Part shown: in pieces, positions 35,142-44,217 of the stretch
Layout of the letters: the number at the start of each line of letters is the position of its first letter
Numbering within the stretch: position 1 is the stretch's first letter
NCBI RefSeq assembly: GCF_007115105.1
Contig: NZ_SULJ01000004.1
Coordinates: 62,001 to 126,000, forward strand
DNA: 64,000 bases
Direction of reading: 5' to 3'
DNA from: Clostridium sp. HBUAS56010
GTDB taxonomy: Bacteria > Bacillota > Clostridia > Lachnospirales > Lachnospiraceae
The notes under the pieces: model-generated
Database searches by the model: none
What the model was told of the DNA's origin: nothing
What the model saw: only the letters and a program-made list of their open reading frames with translations
Made by a program: the position numbers and the translations under genes

Positions 35142-35798
35142 CTATACTGCCATAAACTTTAAATTAGATGGCACATTTAAATGTGCTTCTGTTGCTCTTT
35201 GGACTTCGTCCACAGATAAACCTGGTGCGATTTCTTTCAGAACCAGACCCTCTCCCGGAACAACGTCAATCACTGCCATATCCGTTACAATGGTCTTTAC
35301 CACTTTAACGGCTGTCAGGGGAAGGCGACAGTGTTTCAGTATTTTGGGTGCTCCGTTTTTGCTTACATGCTCCATGGCAAGAATCACTTTCTTTGCTCCC
35401 ACTACCAGATCCATGGCACCTCCCATTCCCGGCACTTTCTTTCCCGGTATGATCCAGTTTGCCACGTTGCCTTCTTCATCTACCTCTAAGGCACCTAACA
35501 CGGTAACATCTACATGACCGCCCCTTATAATTCCAAAAGACAGGGAGCTGTCAAAAAAACTGGCACCTTTTACGGTTGTCACATAGTTTCCCCCTGCATC
35601 AATGCAGTCCAGGGTTTTATCCTGTTCACCGGCATTGGGACCAACTCCAAGAATTCCATTTTCTGCCTGGAGCATTACATGGACATCCTTTGGAATATAG
35701 TTCGCAACCAGTGTTGGCATTCCCACTCCTAAATTGACTACATCGCCATCCTTTAATTCCTTTGCGATCCTCTTTGCGATAAAATCTCTTTTATTCAT
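35142..35798 (-). CDS. ctfB: 3-oxoacid CoA-transferase subunit B
   Basis: A 218-residue beta subunit of an acetoacetate (butyrate/acetate) CoA-transferase. The catalytic glutamate is E46 in [27 protein letters not shown] and [11 protein letters not shown] are family motifs. With CtfA it moves CoA between acetoacetyl-CoA and acetate or butyrate, giving acetoacetate. It follows ctfA by 4 nt. Together with adc and thl it forms the classical acetone-forming set. It is the last gene before agrD, with no terminator between them. Confidence 0.93.
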   Translation of the reverse strand: MNKRDFIAKRIAKELKDGDVVNLGVGMPTLVANYIPKDVHVMLQAENGILGVGPNAGEQDKTLDCIDAGGNYVTTVKGASFFDSSLSFGIIRGGHVDVTVLGALEVDEEGNVANWIIPGKKVPGMGGAMDLVVGAKKVILAMEHVSKNGAPKILKHCRLPLTAVKVVKTIVTDMAVIDVVPGEGLVLKEIAPGLSVDEVQRATEAHLNVPSNLKFMAV

Positions 35799-35802
35799 TC
35801 CC

Positions 35803-36459
35803 TCAGCCCACCTTTACAATTGCGTTCACAAAAATGCCAGGAACATTTACATGGTTAGGATCAATTTCTCCTGCTTTTACATATTCATCAACTTCTGCAA
35901 CAACATAGTCTGCTGCAGTTGCCATTACAATATTAAAGTTGCGGGAAGATCCGTCAATAATTAAGTTTCCTTCTTCATCAGCTTTCTGTGCTTTAATGAA
36001 AGCTACCTCCGCCTTTAAAGGCTCTTCCAGAAGATATTCCTTGTTATTTACTTCAATTTTTCTCTTGCCTTTTTCCACTTCGGTTCCCAGTCCCACTGGT
36101 GTTAAAACACCACCAAGACCAGATCCGCCTGCCCTTATTTTTTCAGCAAGAGTTCCCTGTGGATACAGTTCTATTTTCGCCTCTCCGGTCATTAATAGTC
36201 TTCCTGTTTCAGGATTTGAACCAATGTAAGAAGCCAGAACATGAGTCACTCTTCCACTTTTAACAAGCTGGTAGATGGATAGTTCCTGGGTTCCTGTATC
36301 GTTGGATATAATGGTTAAATCACGGGCAGGATTTGTTTCCAGAAGAGCTTTTACCAGATTTTCCGGATGACCTCCTGCTAAAAATCCGCCTACCATAATC
36401 TTATCCCCGTCTTTCACCCGTTTCACGGATTCAGAGGCTGATACCAGCTTACTTTTCAT
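35803..36459 (-). CDS. ctfA: 3-oxoacid CoA-transferase subunit A
   Basis: A 218-residue alpha subunit with [18 protein letters not shown], the Gly-rich CoA-binding [16 protein letters not shown] and a C-terminal helix region. It pairs with the beta subunit encoded 4 nt downstream. Its ATG overlaps the stop of adc (4-nt overlap), so translation of adc-ctfA-ctfB is coupled. In C. acetobutylicum the order is ctfA-ctfB with adc convergent; here adc leads the same transcript. Confidence 0.93.
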   Translation of the reverse strand: MKSKLVSASESVKRVKDGDKIMVGGFLAGGHPENLVKALLETNPARDLTIISNDTGTQELSIYQLVKSGRVTHVLASYIGSNPETGRLLMTGEAKIELYPQGTLAEKIRAGGSGLGGVLTPVGLGTEVEKGKRKIEVNNKEYLLEEPLKAEVAFIKAQKADEEGNLIIDGSSRNFNIVMATAADYVVAEVDEYVKAGEIDPNHVNVPGIFVNAIVKVG

Positions 36460-37217
36460 CTTTTGTCTCCTCCTTTCTGGTAATCATACAAAACTCTGCC
36501 ATAAGGTAAGGTTAAATCGGCAATTACATGGGTTCCTTCGATGCAGTTTATCACTGGCAGATCTGCCACGGGAGCATTGACATGGGAAACCAGATGCAGT
36601 CTGGCAGGTCCTGACCAGCCGCCTTTCACCACAATGTCCTGAAGTTCATAGGCAATTAACTGTGCGATCAATGGCTTCCCATCTGCATCAGGAATTAATT
36701 TTAAATTGACCTGCATTTTGGATAAACCGGGGAGAATCCTGTCTTTATCCATCTCATGGTATTTAAAAGGCATGGTTCCCATAGCAACCTGCATGTGGTT
36801 ATAAAGCAACGTGCCGGTAAGGGTCTCCGTGTCCTCTACTCTCAGGGACGGAACACCCCATTTTTTTGGAAAACCCCAGATTTCCCTGCCTGCCAGTATG
36901 GCAGGACCGTTATTTAAATACATCTGAGCAGTGAAGTTGCAGGGCACTCCCTGATAAATACAGGGGATGACCACACCGCTTTCTTCGTAAGATCCAAGAC
37001 CTGAGGCATCCGGCATCCGGATCCATTCGTATAAAACCGTATTGCTTCCGTCTGGCTCCAGAGGTTCTGGAACTGCCTGGCTGATTTTAACGGGATCAGA
37101 CTCATAGCGAATGGTAAGATATTCCCGGTTTAAAAAACGGCAGGGGGGCCGTCCATAACTGGCGCTGACTGCCGGCATGGACTGCAGCAAACGTATTTCG
37201 TCTTCTTTCATATTCAT
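36456..37217 (-). CDS. adc: acetoacetate decarboxylase
   Basis: A 253-residue enzyme that decarboxylates acetoacetate to acetone and CO2. The active-site segment GREIWGFPKKWG places the Schiff-base lysine at K118, with K119 beside it as the pKa-lowering neighbour, as in the C. acetobutylicum enzyme. The conserved early Glu region (SYEESGVVIPCIYQG) is present. It starts 24 nt after thl and overlaps ctfA. The complete active site argues for genuine acetone formation rather than a related decarboxylase-like protein. Confidence 0.92.
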   Translation of the reverse strand: MNMKEDEIRLLQSMPAVSASYGRPPCRFLNREYLTIRYESDPVKISQAVPEPLEPDGSNTVLYEWIRMPDASGLGSYEESGVVIPCIYQGVPCNFTAQMYLNNGPAILAGREIWGFPKKWGVPSLRVEDTETLTGTLLYNHMQVAMGTMPFKYHEMDKDRILPGLSKMQVNLKLIPDADGKPLIAQLIAYELQDIVVKGGWSGPARLHLVSHVNAPVADLPVINCIEGTHVIADLTLPYGRVLYDYQKGGDKR

Positions 37218-37241
37218 CTTCCTTTCTGTACATAAATGCTT

Positions 37242-38426
37242 TTAAACCAGTGCATTCTCCACCAGCATGGCAATTCCCATTCCGCCTCCAATACATAGGG
37301 AAGCGATGCCGTAATGAGAAGATCTTCTTGCCATTTCATGAACCAGGGTGACCAGTATTCTTGCACCGCTTGCTCCTAGTGGATGTCCGATTGCGATTGC
37401 ACCTCCGTTGACGTTGACTTTTAAAGGATCAACTCCAAGTTTTTTTGATACGGCTACTGCCTGGGAAGCAAAGGCTTCGTTTAATTCAAAAAGGTCAATA
37501 TCATCAATGGTAAGCTTTTGCTTTTTAAGAAGAGCAGAAACAGCTTTCCATGGTCCCATTCCCATATAAGCCGGATCAACTCCCACTAAGGAATATCCTT
37601 TTATGTACGCCGTTGGAGTCAGACCGTGCTCCTTTACTTTATCTTCTGACATAACAAGCATGGCGGCGGCTCCATCACTGATGGGAGATGCGTTTCCTGC
37701 TGTTACCGTTCCATCCTGTTTGAATACAGTCCTCAGTCTGGACAGTTTATCCAGGGAAGTGTCTGGTCTTACATGTTCGTCCTTTGAAAAAGTGATCTCC
37801 TCTTTTCTGGTTTTCACCGTCACAGGAACAATCTCCTTTTTAAAAACATTTTTCTCGTTTGCCTGCGCTGCTTTTATCTGACTGTGATAAGAGAATTCAT
37901 CCTGCTCTTCTCTGGAAACTTTATATTTTTCCGCAACATTTTCAGCCGTCATTCCCATATGAAAATCATTGATGGCACAGGTTAGACCATCTTCCAGTAA
38001 ACTGTCAACCAATTCCCCATTACCAAGCCGGTATCCGCCTCTTGCTTTCTTTAACAGATAGGGAGCATTGGTCATGCTCTCCATTCCGCCTGCCAAAAGA
38101 ATGCTGCCCTCTTCCGCTAAAATGGTATCGTAAGCCAGTGCTACAGAATGAAGACCAGAACCACATACTGTATTAATCGTAGTTGCAGGTGTTTCAACCG
38201 GAATTTCTGCTTTTATTGCTGCTTGCCTGGCTGGATTTTGACCATTTCCTGCCTGAAGAACATTTCCCAGATAAACTTCATCAATCAGAGACGGGTCCAG
38301 ATTGCTTTTTTCCAGACAGGCTCTTATTACTGCTGACCCTAAATCAATGGCACTTAAAGGTGAAAGTGTACCACGAAAAGAGCCTACAGCCGTCCTCAGG
38401 GGATTGACCAGAGCTACTTTTTTCAT
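37242..38426 (-). CDS. thlA: acetyl-CoA acetyltransferase (thiolase)
   Basis: A thiolase of 394 residues from the chosen start (an ATG two codons earlier is equally open; GGAAGG fits the later one better). The acyl-accepting Cys is in INTVCGSGLHS (about residue 88), the base His in GGAIAIGHPLGASGAR and the second Cys in ASLCIGGGMG. It condenses two acetyl-CoA to acetoacetyl-CoA and so feeds CtfAB and Adc. First gene of the thl-adc-ctfA-ctfB unit. A short leader frame lies upstream, and the agrC terminator separates it from the kinase. Confidence 0.93.
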   Translation of the reverse strand: MKKVALVNPLRTAVGSFRGTLSPLSAIDLGSAVIRACLEKSNLDPSLIDEVYLGNVLQAGNGQNPARQAAIKAEIPVETPATTINTVCGSGLHSVALAYDTILAEEGSILLAGGMESMTNAPYLLKKARGGYRLGNGELVDSLLEDGLTCAINDFHMGMTAENVAEKYKVSREEQDEFSYHSQIKAAQANEKNVFKKEIVPVTVKTRKEEITFSKDEHVRPDTSLDKLSRLRTVFKQDGTVTAGNASPISDGAAAMLVMSEDKVKEHGLTPTAYIKGYSLVGVDPAYMGMGPWKAVSALLKKQKLTIDDIDLFELNEAFASQAVAVSKKLGVDPLKVNVNGGAIAIGHPLGASGARILVTLVHEMARRSSHYGIASLCIGGGMGIAMLVENALV

Positions 38427-38448
38427 AAACATACCTTCCTTTCTTTTC

Positions 38449-38508
38449 TCAGCAATTACTTACTTGTGGTGTTCTAATGTTTCCAAATTTTCTTTGGTAC
38501 ATTTCCAT
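38449..38508 (-). CDS. possible 19-residue leader peptide before thl
   Basis: A short frame starting ATG GAA ATG with AGGAG 7 nt upstream ends in TGA 23 nt before thl. It reads MEMYQRKFGNIRTPQVSNC. There is no signal peptide or AgrD pattern. It may be a translated leader that tunes thl expression, or chance. Confidence 0.25.
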   Translation of the reverse strand: MEMYQRKFGNIRTPQVSNC

Positions 38509-38577
38509 TTTCGTACTCCTGGTTTGTAATTTCAATATCCGCTGCATAACTTACAGATTTTCGTGTATGGGGTACAG

Positions 38578-38613
38578 AAAAAGGGAACCGATCTAAGGAT
38601 CAGCTCCCTTTTT
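38578..38613 (-). terminator. terminator of the agrA-agrC unit
   Basis: The stem AAAAAGGGA/TCCCTTTTT with inner GATC/GATC and a TAAG loop lies 23 nt after the kinase stop codon. It separates agrAC from the thl operon. Confidence 0.85.
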
Positions 38614-38635
38614 TCCTGTAACGGATCATCCATTT

Positions 38636-39946
38636 TTACAGGCTGAATATAATTTTACAGCTAAAAATCTTATTCTCTTCTCCAAGCACCATGCTCCCAT
38701 TATATTTCTTAATGACCTGCTCCACATTCATTAAACCGATTCCATGATTCTTTCCTTTTCGTGACACCGGTTTTCCTGCACACCACTGTCCAATCGGGCT
38801 GGTGCTGTTGCAAAGATTTACTACGATAAAATCATTGTATTTATCCAGCCTCATCTCAATGAAACGGTTTGCAGGAACCAGATCACATGCTTCAATGGCA
38901 TTATCCAGCAGATTGCCAAAGACCGTGGTCACTTCAATCGGTTCCATAAAGCTTAAATCAACAGCGCCGATCTCCAGCCTGAAATCAATGGAATGAAGAT
39001 TTGCAATCTTTCTTTTATCATTTAAAATTACATTTAAAATGGGATTGTTGGTAAATTCTTCTAAAGACAGGGGCATAAGCATCTGGCTGATCTTCTGGGT
39101 GTATGTAATGGCAAGCTCGTCTTCTTTTGACTGATACATGCTTTCAATCATCCTTAAATGCTTATCCACGTCGTGAAAAATCTTCACGGATTCCAGATAT
39201 TTTTCTTCCTGTTCTTCATAAAATTCATATTGGAGCACAGACTGCTGTTCTAAAAGCTTCAGTTTCACTTTTAACTGATTGTTTTCCTCCACAAATCTGG
39301 CAAAATATAAAAAGTACAAATCTGCCAGAAGGATACAGCCCATATTTACCAGAATAAGAATCCGTTCCGTTTTACTGGTTACTTTTGTAATGACTGAAAT
39401 AATCACAGCCAGATTGGCAATGCTGAATCCAATAATAATCAGTTCGATCAGGCACTGGGTTCTGGTAAAGGTAACATTGGAGTCATTCTTCCACACCTTT
39501 ATGATAATCAGATAATAAAAGATCAGAACAAACAATTTGGAAAAGGTCATCTCCATGCTTTCCAGCATAATGGGCTGGACCACCTGAATTCCCAGTTTCC
39601 AGAAGATATAATCCAAAAGTTCCACACCTGCAGTTTCGCATATGGTCAAAATCAGAATGGACATAATGACTTCGATAATCCGATAGATGGATTTTTTATT
39701 TTTATTCTCATACAAAGTCAGATTAACAAGTATCAAAGAAAGCATCCAGATAATAATATTCAAAAAAGGGCTGTTGAGCCAGTTCACCCAAACCACAAAA
39801 ATAAATACGCCCGCCTTCATTAAAAAATATAATAAATTATTATGATACATTCGATCATTTCTCTCTTCGATTATCTGAAAAACAATGACCGTATTGATCA
39901 GACAAGAAATAATTGTTCCGAATATAAAAATAATATAATCTTCCAT
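38636..39946 (-). CDS. agrC: AgrC-like sensor histidine kinase (GHKL type)
   Basis: A 436-residue membrane kinase. About six helices fill residues 5-215 (peptide sensor domain), then a coiled linker (220-250), the phospho-acceptor H258 in KIFHDVDKHL and a GHKL ATPase domain with N-box GNLLDNAIEAC (344-354) and G-box NHGIGLMNVEQVIKKYNG. This is the HPK10/AgrC class that senses AgrD-derived cyclic peptides. It is 8 nt downstream of the LytTR regulator gene. The order is regulator-kinase, and agrD-agrB lie 3.6 kb further on across the acetone genes. Confidence 0.9.
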   Translation of the reverse strand: MEDYIIFIFGTIISCLINTVIVFQIIEERNDRMYHNNLLYFLMKAGVFIFVVWVNWLNSPFLNIIIWMLSLILVNLTLYENKNKKSIYRIIEVIMSILILTICETAGVELLDYIFWKLGIQVVQPIMLESMEMTFSKLFVLIFYYLIIIKVWKNDSNVTFTRTQCLIELIIIGFSIANLAVIISVITKVTSKTERILILVNMGCILLADLYFLYFARFVEENNQLKVKLKLLEQQSVLQYEFYEEQEEKYLESVKIFHDVDKHLRMIESMYQSKEDELAITYTQKISQMLMPLSLEEFTNNPILNVILNDKRKIANLHSIDFRLEIGAVDLSFMEPIEVTTVFGNLLDNAIEACDLVPANRFIEMRLDKYNDFIVVNLCNSTSPIGQWCAGKPVSRKGKNHGIGLMNVEQVIKKYNGSMVLGEENKIFSCKIIFSL

Positions 39947-39954
39947 GGATTCTC

Positions 39955-40698
39955 CTAAATGACGCTTTGTATGTATTTATTTAATTTTTTCCTGAAATCC
40001 ACTGATTTTTTCTGGGAAACAGGAAGTTTATCCAGATTACTCATAAAGACTTCATATCCTTTGATCCTCTTCACATGTTTTAAATTGACTAAAAAACATT
40101 GATGACAGACTTCGAAATTGTATTCTTCCATCTTTTCTGCCAGATCTTTCATTCGGTCTTTAAAAAAGTACTCTTCACGTTCCAGTTTCATTCTAATCCT
40201 TCTGTTGAAATATTCAAAGTAAAAAATGTCATTTACTTCAAAATTCTTTATTCTGGTTTCTACTTTTCCCTGTTTTGTGATTTCTAAAATCTCAAATGTC
40301 ACGATTTCTGACTTTTCATGCTCTTCCTGTATGTACTCCAAAATCTCATCTAATTGTCGATCCATCTTTTCTTTTGTTACCGGTTTCTCCAGATAGGCAA
40401 AGGCATGGACATAATTGACCGCCTGTCTGCAATATTGCCGATAGCTGGTGGTATAGATGACCTTCATATTCCGGTCAGCCTCCCTTATCTTTTGTCCCAC
40501 CTGAATCCCGTTGATTCCCCCAAGAGCGATATCAAGAAAAACCAGATCAAAATGCTCGTGGAACGCCAAAAATTCTTCTCCCGATTCAAAGATACGAATC
40601 TGATATGGAATACTTTTGGACTCCATATATTCTTCTACCAAAGTTTTAATTTTTATAGAATCTTTTTTGGTATCATCACAAATAGCAATAGAAAACAT
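39955..40698 (-). CDS. agrA: AgrA-like LytTR response regulator
   Basis: A 247-residue regulator. The receiver domain (1-120) has D8/D9 and phosphoacceptor D56 in LVFLDIALGG; the LytTR DNA-binding domain (about 145-245) has FYFEYFNRRIRM, CHQCFLVNLKHVKRI and LPVSQKKSVDFRKKLNKYI. LytTR regulators of Agr systems bind paired direct repeats and activate promoters with poor -35 boxes. It heads the agrA-agrC unit. Its expected targets are agrD and possibly the enclosed thl operon. Confidence 0.9.
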   Translation of the reverse strand: MFSIAICDDTKKDSIKIKTLVEEYMESKSIPYQIRIFESGEEFLAFHEHFDLVFLDIALGGINGIQVGQKIREADRNMKVIYTTSYRQYCRQAVNYVHAFAYLEKPVTKEKMDRQLDEILEYIQEEHEKSEIVTFEILEITKQGKVETRIKNFEVNDIFYFEYFNRRIRMKLEREEYFFKDRMKDLAEKMEEYNFEVCHQCFLVNLKHVKRIKGYEVFMSNLDKLPVSQKKSVDFRKKLNKYIQSVI

Positions 40699-40773
40699 TC
40701 CTACCCTCCTGTTATGTCTGGAACTTATTCTCGTGTCTGTTTTCAGTACGGCAAAAAATGATGCCTCTCTTCT

Positions 40774-40782
40774 ATCATAGCA
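40774..40782 (-). promoter_or_regulatory. extended -10 promoter of agrA-agrC
   Basis: TGC directly before TATGAT gives an extended -10 box on the minus strand, 76 nt before the agrA start. No convincing -35 is seen. Confidence 0.5.
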
Positions 40783-40872
40783 CCATTTTTTCCAGAAACT
40801 TAAACATGTATAAAATAACAGTTTTCATGTAATTATTTGCAATGAAAATACAATGAAATGCATTAAAAGCCA

Positions 40873-41625
40873 TTAAAAGCTCTTTATTTCAATTCCTTTT
40901 TGTACCAGTCTTTCCCGTATCCGTTTAACAAATTCCAATGCTTTTTCTCCGTCTCCATGGACGCAGATGGATTCTGCCTCAATGGAAATCTGAGCTCCAT
41001 TCGTGGCAGTCACTGTTCCATTTTCCGCCATGCCAATGGCCTGGCTGACCGCTTTTTCTTCGTCTGTGATCACCGCTCCTTGTTTGCTTCTTGGGACCAG
41101 GGTTCCGTCACTCTCGTATGCCCTGTCTGCAAACACTTCACTGGCACAGGGGATGCCACATCGTCTGGCTGATGCAATCATCTGGCTTCCGCTTAAAGCA
41201 AGAAGAACCAGATCCGGGTCAACATCTGCTATGGCGTGGCAGAGAGCTTCCGCCATTTTCTCATCTCTGGCAGCCATGTTATAAAGAGCACCGTGGGGCT
41301 TTACGTGATAAAGGGGAATGGAAGCACTGTCACAAAATGCTTTCAATGCTCCGATCTGGTAGGTGACACAGGCTTTTACCTCTCTGGGGGAAAGATTCAT
41401 GTTTCTTCTTCCGAAACCGGAAAGATCAGGAAAACCCGGATGGGCACCTGCCCTCACTCCATACTTTTTACAAAGTGCCACAGTCTGCTCCATCACAAGA
41501 GGATCACCTGCATGAAATCCGCAGGCAATATTAGCTGATGTGATCAGCGGAAGGATCTCCTCGTCCCTTCCCAGCCGGTATACGCCAAAACTTTCTCCTA
41601 AATCGCAGTTTAAATCAATGGACAT
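40873..41625 (-). CDS. pxpA: 5-oxoprolinase subunit A (LamB/YcsF family)
   Basis: A 250-residue subunit of the ATP-dependent 5-oxoprolinase PxpABC, which opens pyroglutamate to glutamate. The family start DLNCDLGESFG, the metal-site histidines in ANIACGFHAGDP, GAHPGFPDLSGFGRRNM and PHGALYN are all present. The start at 41625 has GGAGA 8 nt upstream; an ATG 9 nt earlier touches that site. It is the last gene of the 11-gene operon. No clear terminator follows; a CATTAAAAGC direct duplicate lies downstream instead. Confidence 0.93.
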   Translation of the reverse strand: MSIDLNCDLGESFGVYRLGRDEEILPLITSANIACGFHAGDPLVMEQTVALCKKYGVRAGAHPGFPDLSGFGRRNMNLSPREVKACVTYQIGALKAFCDSASIPLYHVKPHGALYNMAARDEKMAEALCHAIADVDPDLVLLALSGSQMIASARRCGIPCASEVFADRAYESDGTLVPRSKQGAVITDEEKAVSQAIGMAENGTVTATNGAQISIEAESICVHGDGEKALEFVKRIRERLVQKGIEIKSF

Positions 41626-41664
41626 ACAGACCATCTCCTTTCTCTATTCTTTGCATTGTTAATC

Positions 41665-42465
41665 CTATTTTAATCTGGAGTTTTTCATGTCTGTAATAAA
41701 CATATGTCCGGGAGCATGGGTGATTGCAAAGGACGGCCGGCTGTTCATGACCACTGCCTGAGGCGTTACACCGCAAGGCCAGAACAAAGGAACTTCCCCT
41801 TCTTTTATTGTGACAGAATCTCCATAGTCCGGGCGGCTGATATCCTTGATCCCAAGGACTTCTGGATAGCCGATCTGTATGGGAGCACCGTGAACCTTTG
41901 GCATTGCTCCTGTGATGGCAACTGCCTCCGGCACCTGATGATGGGGAATTGGTCTCATACTGACCACCATGTTTCCAGAGAACATTCCGGCAGGAACACA
42001 CGGGATATTTGTATTATACATGGGAACATTCACCCCTTCTTCCAACTGCCTTACCGGAATGTCCGCTTCCAAAAGCTCTGCCTCAAACGTAAAACTGCAG
42101 CCAATTAAGAAACTAACCAGTTTTCCTTTTGTCTTCTGGTATTCATCAAAAAGCTCTGATACGTCCGTGGATTCTCTGGTATAAACCCCATCTTCATAAA
42201 TCCGGTATCTGGGAATATCGGTTGTTAAGTCACTGCCCTTTGCTGTCAGGGAAAATGTCCTGCTGCCTGCATCGGATACTTCAAGTAAAGGACAGGACCT
42301 TGGATTTCTCTGACAAAACAAAAGAAAATCATATGCCAGTTTCTCTGGAAGAATAACCAGATTTCCCTGCACATATCCCTTGCACATGCCTGTGGTCGGC
42401 TCCTTTATAATCCCCTTTCTGATCAGGCGCCTTACTTCTTCTGGTTTATAACCTGCCATATCCAT
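41665..42465 (-). CDS. D-glutamate cyclase family protein, DUF1445 half (YcsI-like)
   Basis: A 266-residue protein of the DUF1445 family: PEEVRRLIRKG, GYVQGNLVILPEKLAYDFLLFCQRNPRSCPLLEV, FLIGCSFTFEAELLE and PFFWPCGVTPQAV-type segments (here PLFWPCGVTPQAVV). The mammalian mitochondrial D-glutamate cyclase (DGLUCY), which makes 5-oxo-D-proline from D-glutamate, contains this domain at one end and DUF4392 at the other. Here both are encoded apart, three genes distant, between the Pxp genes. Bacterial DUF1445 genes often cluster with pxpABC. Activity is inferred from family. Confidence 0.88.
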   Translation of the reverse strand: MDMAGYKPEEVRRLIRKGIIKEPTTGMCKGYVQGNLVILPEKLAYDFLLFCQRNPRSCPLLEVSDAGSRTFSLTAKGSDLTTDIPRYRIYEDGVYTRESTDVSELFDEYQKTKGKLVSFLIGCSFTFEAELLEADIPVRQLEEGVNVPMYNTNIPCVPAGMFSGNMVVSMRPIPHHQVPEAVAITGAMPKVHGAPIQIGYPEVLGIKDISRPDYGDSVTIKEGEVPLFWPCGVTPQAVVMNSRPSFAITHAPGHMFITDMKNSRLK

Positions 42466-42497
42466 ATAGATTCCTCCCTTTTCATGGTGATTTTCTG

Positions 42498-43526
42498 TTA
42501 CTGGCTTATCCTGTGCTTTAACTTTTCTTTGAAGCCGAGGAATTTCTCTTCTTCCTTACGCCTTATCTCCACTGCCTTTGCCGGGGAAACAAACTGAAAT
42601 GTCACATGATCTCCTGGCCGCATCTGGGCAAGAGCAGAAACATCGGTGCTGATTACAGTCGCAATCTTGGCATAACTGCCGGTTGTCTGATGATCTGCCA
42701 TCATGACCATTGGAACCCCCGAAGCTGTTATCTGCACAGAGCCTTCCGAAATTCCATCTGAAATAATATCGGCTCCCTGTTTCATTCCAATCAGAGGTCC
42801 TTCCAGTCTGCACGCCATCCGGTCACAATCACTGGAAAGCCGGAAGGGAGACTTTATGAAAGTTTCTTTTCCTTCCCTGGTAAAGGCATCTTCCTGAGGT
42901 CCTTCTACCGCCCTTAAAAGAACATATCCCGTTGCTGCGTAAAAACGGTAAGGAGTCGAAGGTCTTCTGAGCCAGCCTTTCTTTTCGTCAACGGAAAACC
43001 ATGTTTCTCTGCCTTTTAATACTTCCAGAAAAGAGTTCACCTGCTCTGGAGTATTTCCCGTATCCAAATGGTCTAAAGCCTTAAGAGGACGTCCTTTTAA
43101 CCCACCCAGTCCGCATTTTAAGTTGGTGGACCGGCTTCCCATAACAAGAGGAACCTCAATTCCCCCATAAAGTCCCATATAGGTTCTAAGCCCTGATTGG
43201 GCATACTGAAATTTCAGCCGGTCACCTGCCTGGGCTGTTACCATACGATACATGGAAATGGGCTGTCCGTTTAAGGAAGGACGCATATCCGCACCGGTTA
43301 AGGCAAAGATTTCCGGAGAAGTAAAGCAGATCTCCCCACCGAAAAAGGTTAATTCGATTCCGGCGCACTGCTTTGACTCTTCCAGATTGCCTGCAAGCAG
43401 ATTGGCAAGCCTTAAAGAATATTTGTCACATGCTCCGCTTTCCTGAACTCCCTGGCTTTGATATCCGGTTCTTCCCCAGTCCTGTATGGTAGATAAAGAA
43501 CCTGGTGAAACAATCTCCAGCCCCAT
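42498..43526 (-). CDS. pxpC: 5-oxoprolinase subunit C (KipA-like carboxyltransferase family)
   Basis: A 342-residue protein of the biotin-dependent carboxyltransferase-like family: LEIVSPGSLSTIQDWGRTGYQ opens the domain, ALTGADMRPSLNGQ and MVMMADHQTTGSYAKIATVIS follow. No biotin is used in PxpABC; the fold binds the oxoproline-derived intermediate. The start at 43526 follows GAGGTGG; a longer frame to 43583 would run into pxpB. It lies 2 nt after pxpB and 32 nt before the DUF1445 gene. Confidence 0.92.
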   Translation of the reverse strand: MGLEIVSPGSLSTIQDWGRTGYQSQGVQESGACDKYSLRLANLLAGNLEESKQCAGIELTFFGGEICFTSPEIFALTGADMRPSLNGQPISMYRMVTAQAGDRLKFQYAQSGLRTYMGLYGGIEVPLVMGSRSTNLKCGLGGLKGRPLKALDHLDTGNTPEQVNSFLEVLKGRETWFSVDEKKGWLRRPSTPYRFYAATGYVLLRAVEGPQEDAFTREGKETFIKSPFRLSSDCDRMACRLEGPLIGMKQGADIISDGISEGSVQITASGVPMVMMADHQTTGSYAKIATVISTDVSALAQMRPGDHVTFQFVSPAKAVEIRRKEEEKFLGFKEKLKHRISQ

Positions 43527-43528
43527 AT

Positions 43529-44212
43529 TTACCACCTCGCTTCCTTTTCTGCCTGCTGGAACTCTTTGGGACTGATCGGACAAAACCTTATGCTGTCTCC
43601 AGCCTCATAAGGCATCTTAAGCCCATTGTTCCACTGAAAAAGCTTCCATGGAGTTCTTCCGATCAACTGCCAGCCTCCTGGAGAATCCACGGGATAGATT
43701 CCAGTCTGCTCTCCTCCGATTCCCACACTTCCTGCTGGAATTAAGGTTCTCGGCACATTTAACCGGGGAGTCATAATTCTCTCATCCATTCCCCCAAGAT
43801 AGGGAAATCCAGGCAGAAACCCCAGCATATAAATTCTGTAATCTCTGCCGGAATGAATCTCAATGACCTCTTCTTCCTTTAATCCGGCACGCTCCGCCAC
43901 ATAACTTAGATCTGGTCCATATTCTCCTCCATAGCATACGGGAATGGAAATTACGTTTCCAGAAGAACTCTTTTCCTCCCAGACAGCAGGAGAAACGGTT
44001 TTTAAAAATTCAGCAACTGACTCAAAATCAGTGATCAGGGGATCATAATAGACCAATAAAGAACAAAAAGCAGGTACCGTTTCTACAATTCCCTCCATAG
44101 GGAAGGCTGCAATTCTTTGATTCAGCTCCATGACCTTTCGGTTCACTGATTCACTGATGGTTTTTCCCATTTCTGCCAGAACTGCACGATCTCCTACTGC
44201 TTTTATTTTCAT
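43529..44212 (-). CDS. pxpB: 5-oxoprolinase subunit B (KipI-like)
   Basis: A 227-residue protein of the allophanate hydrolase subunit 1/KipI family: IKAVGDRAVLAEMG, the central VCYGGEYGPDLSYVAERAGL and FLPGFPYLGGMDERIMTPR (substrate-site loop), then GSVGIGGEQTGIYPVDSPGGWQLIGRTP. With PxpC it forms the oxoproline-handling core that works with PxpA. The gene follows the DUF4392 gene by 5 nt and precedes pxpC by 2 nt. Confidence 0.93.
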   Translation of the reverse strand: MKIKAVGDRAVLAEMGKTISESVNRKVMELNQRIAAFPMEGIVETVPAFCSLLVYYDPLITDFESVAEFLKTVSPAVWEEKSSSGNVISIPVCYGGEYGPDLSYVAERAGLKEEEVIEIHSGRDYRIYMLGFLPGFPYLGGMDERIMTPRLNVPRTLIPAGSVGIGGEQTGIYPVDSPGGWQLIGRTPWKLFQWNNGLKMPYEAGDSIRFCPISPKEFQQAEKEARW

Positions 44213-44217
44213 GTTCC

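Noticed and set aside
38449-38508. A second AgrD gene next to agrC
   Set aside because: The 19-residue frame ends in Cys, lacks the leader helix, Y-x-P part and acidic/basic tail, and is too short for an AgrD.
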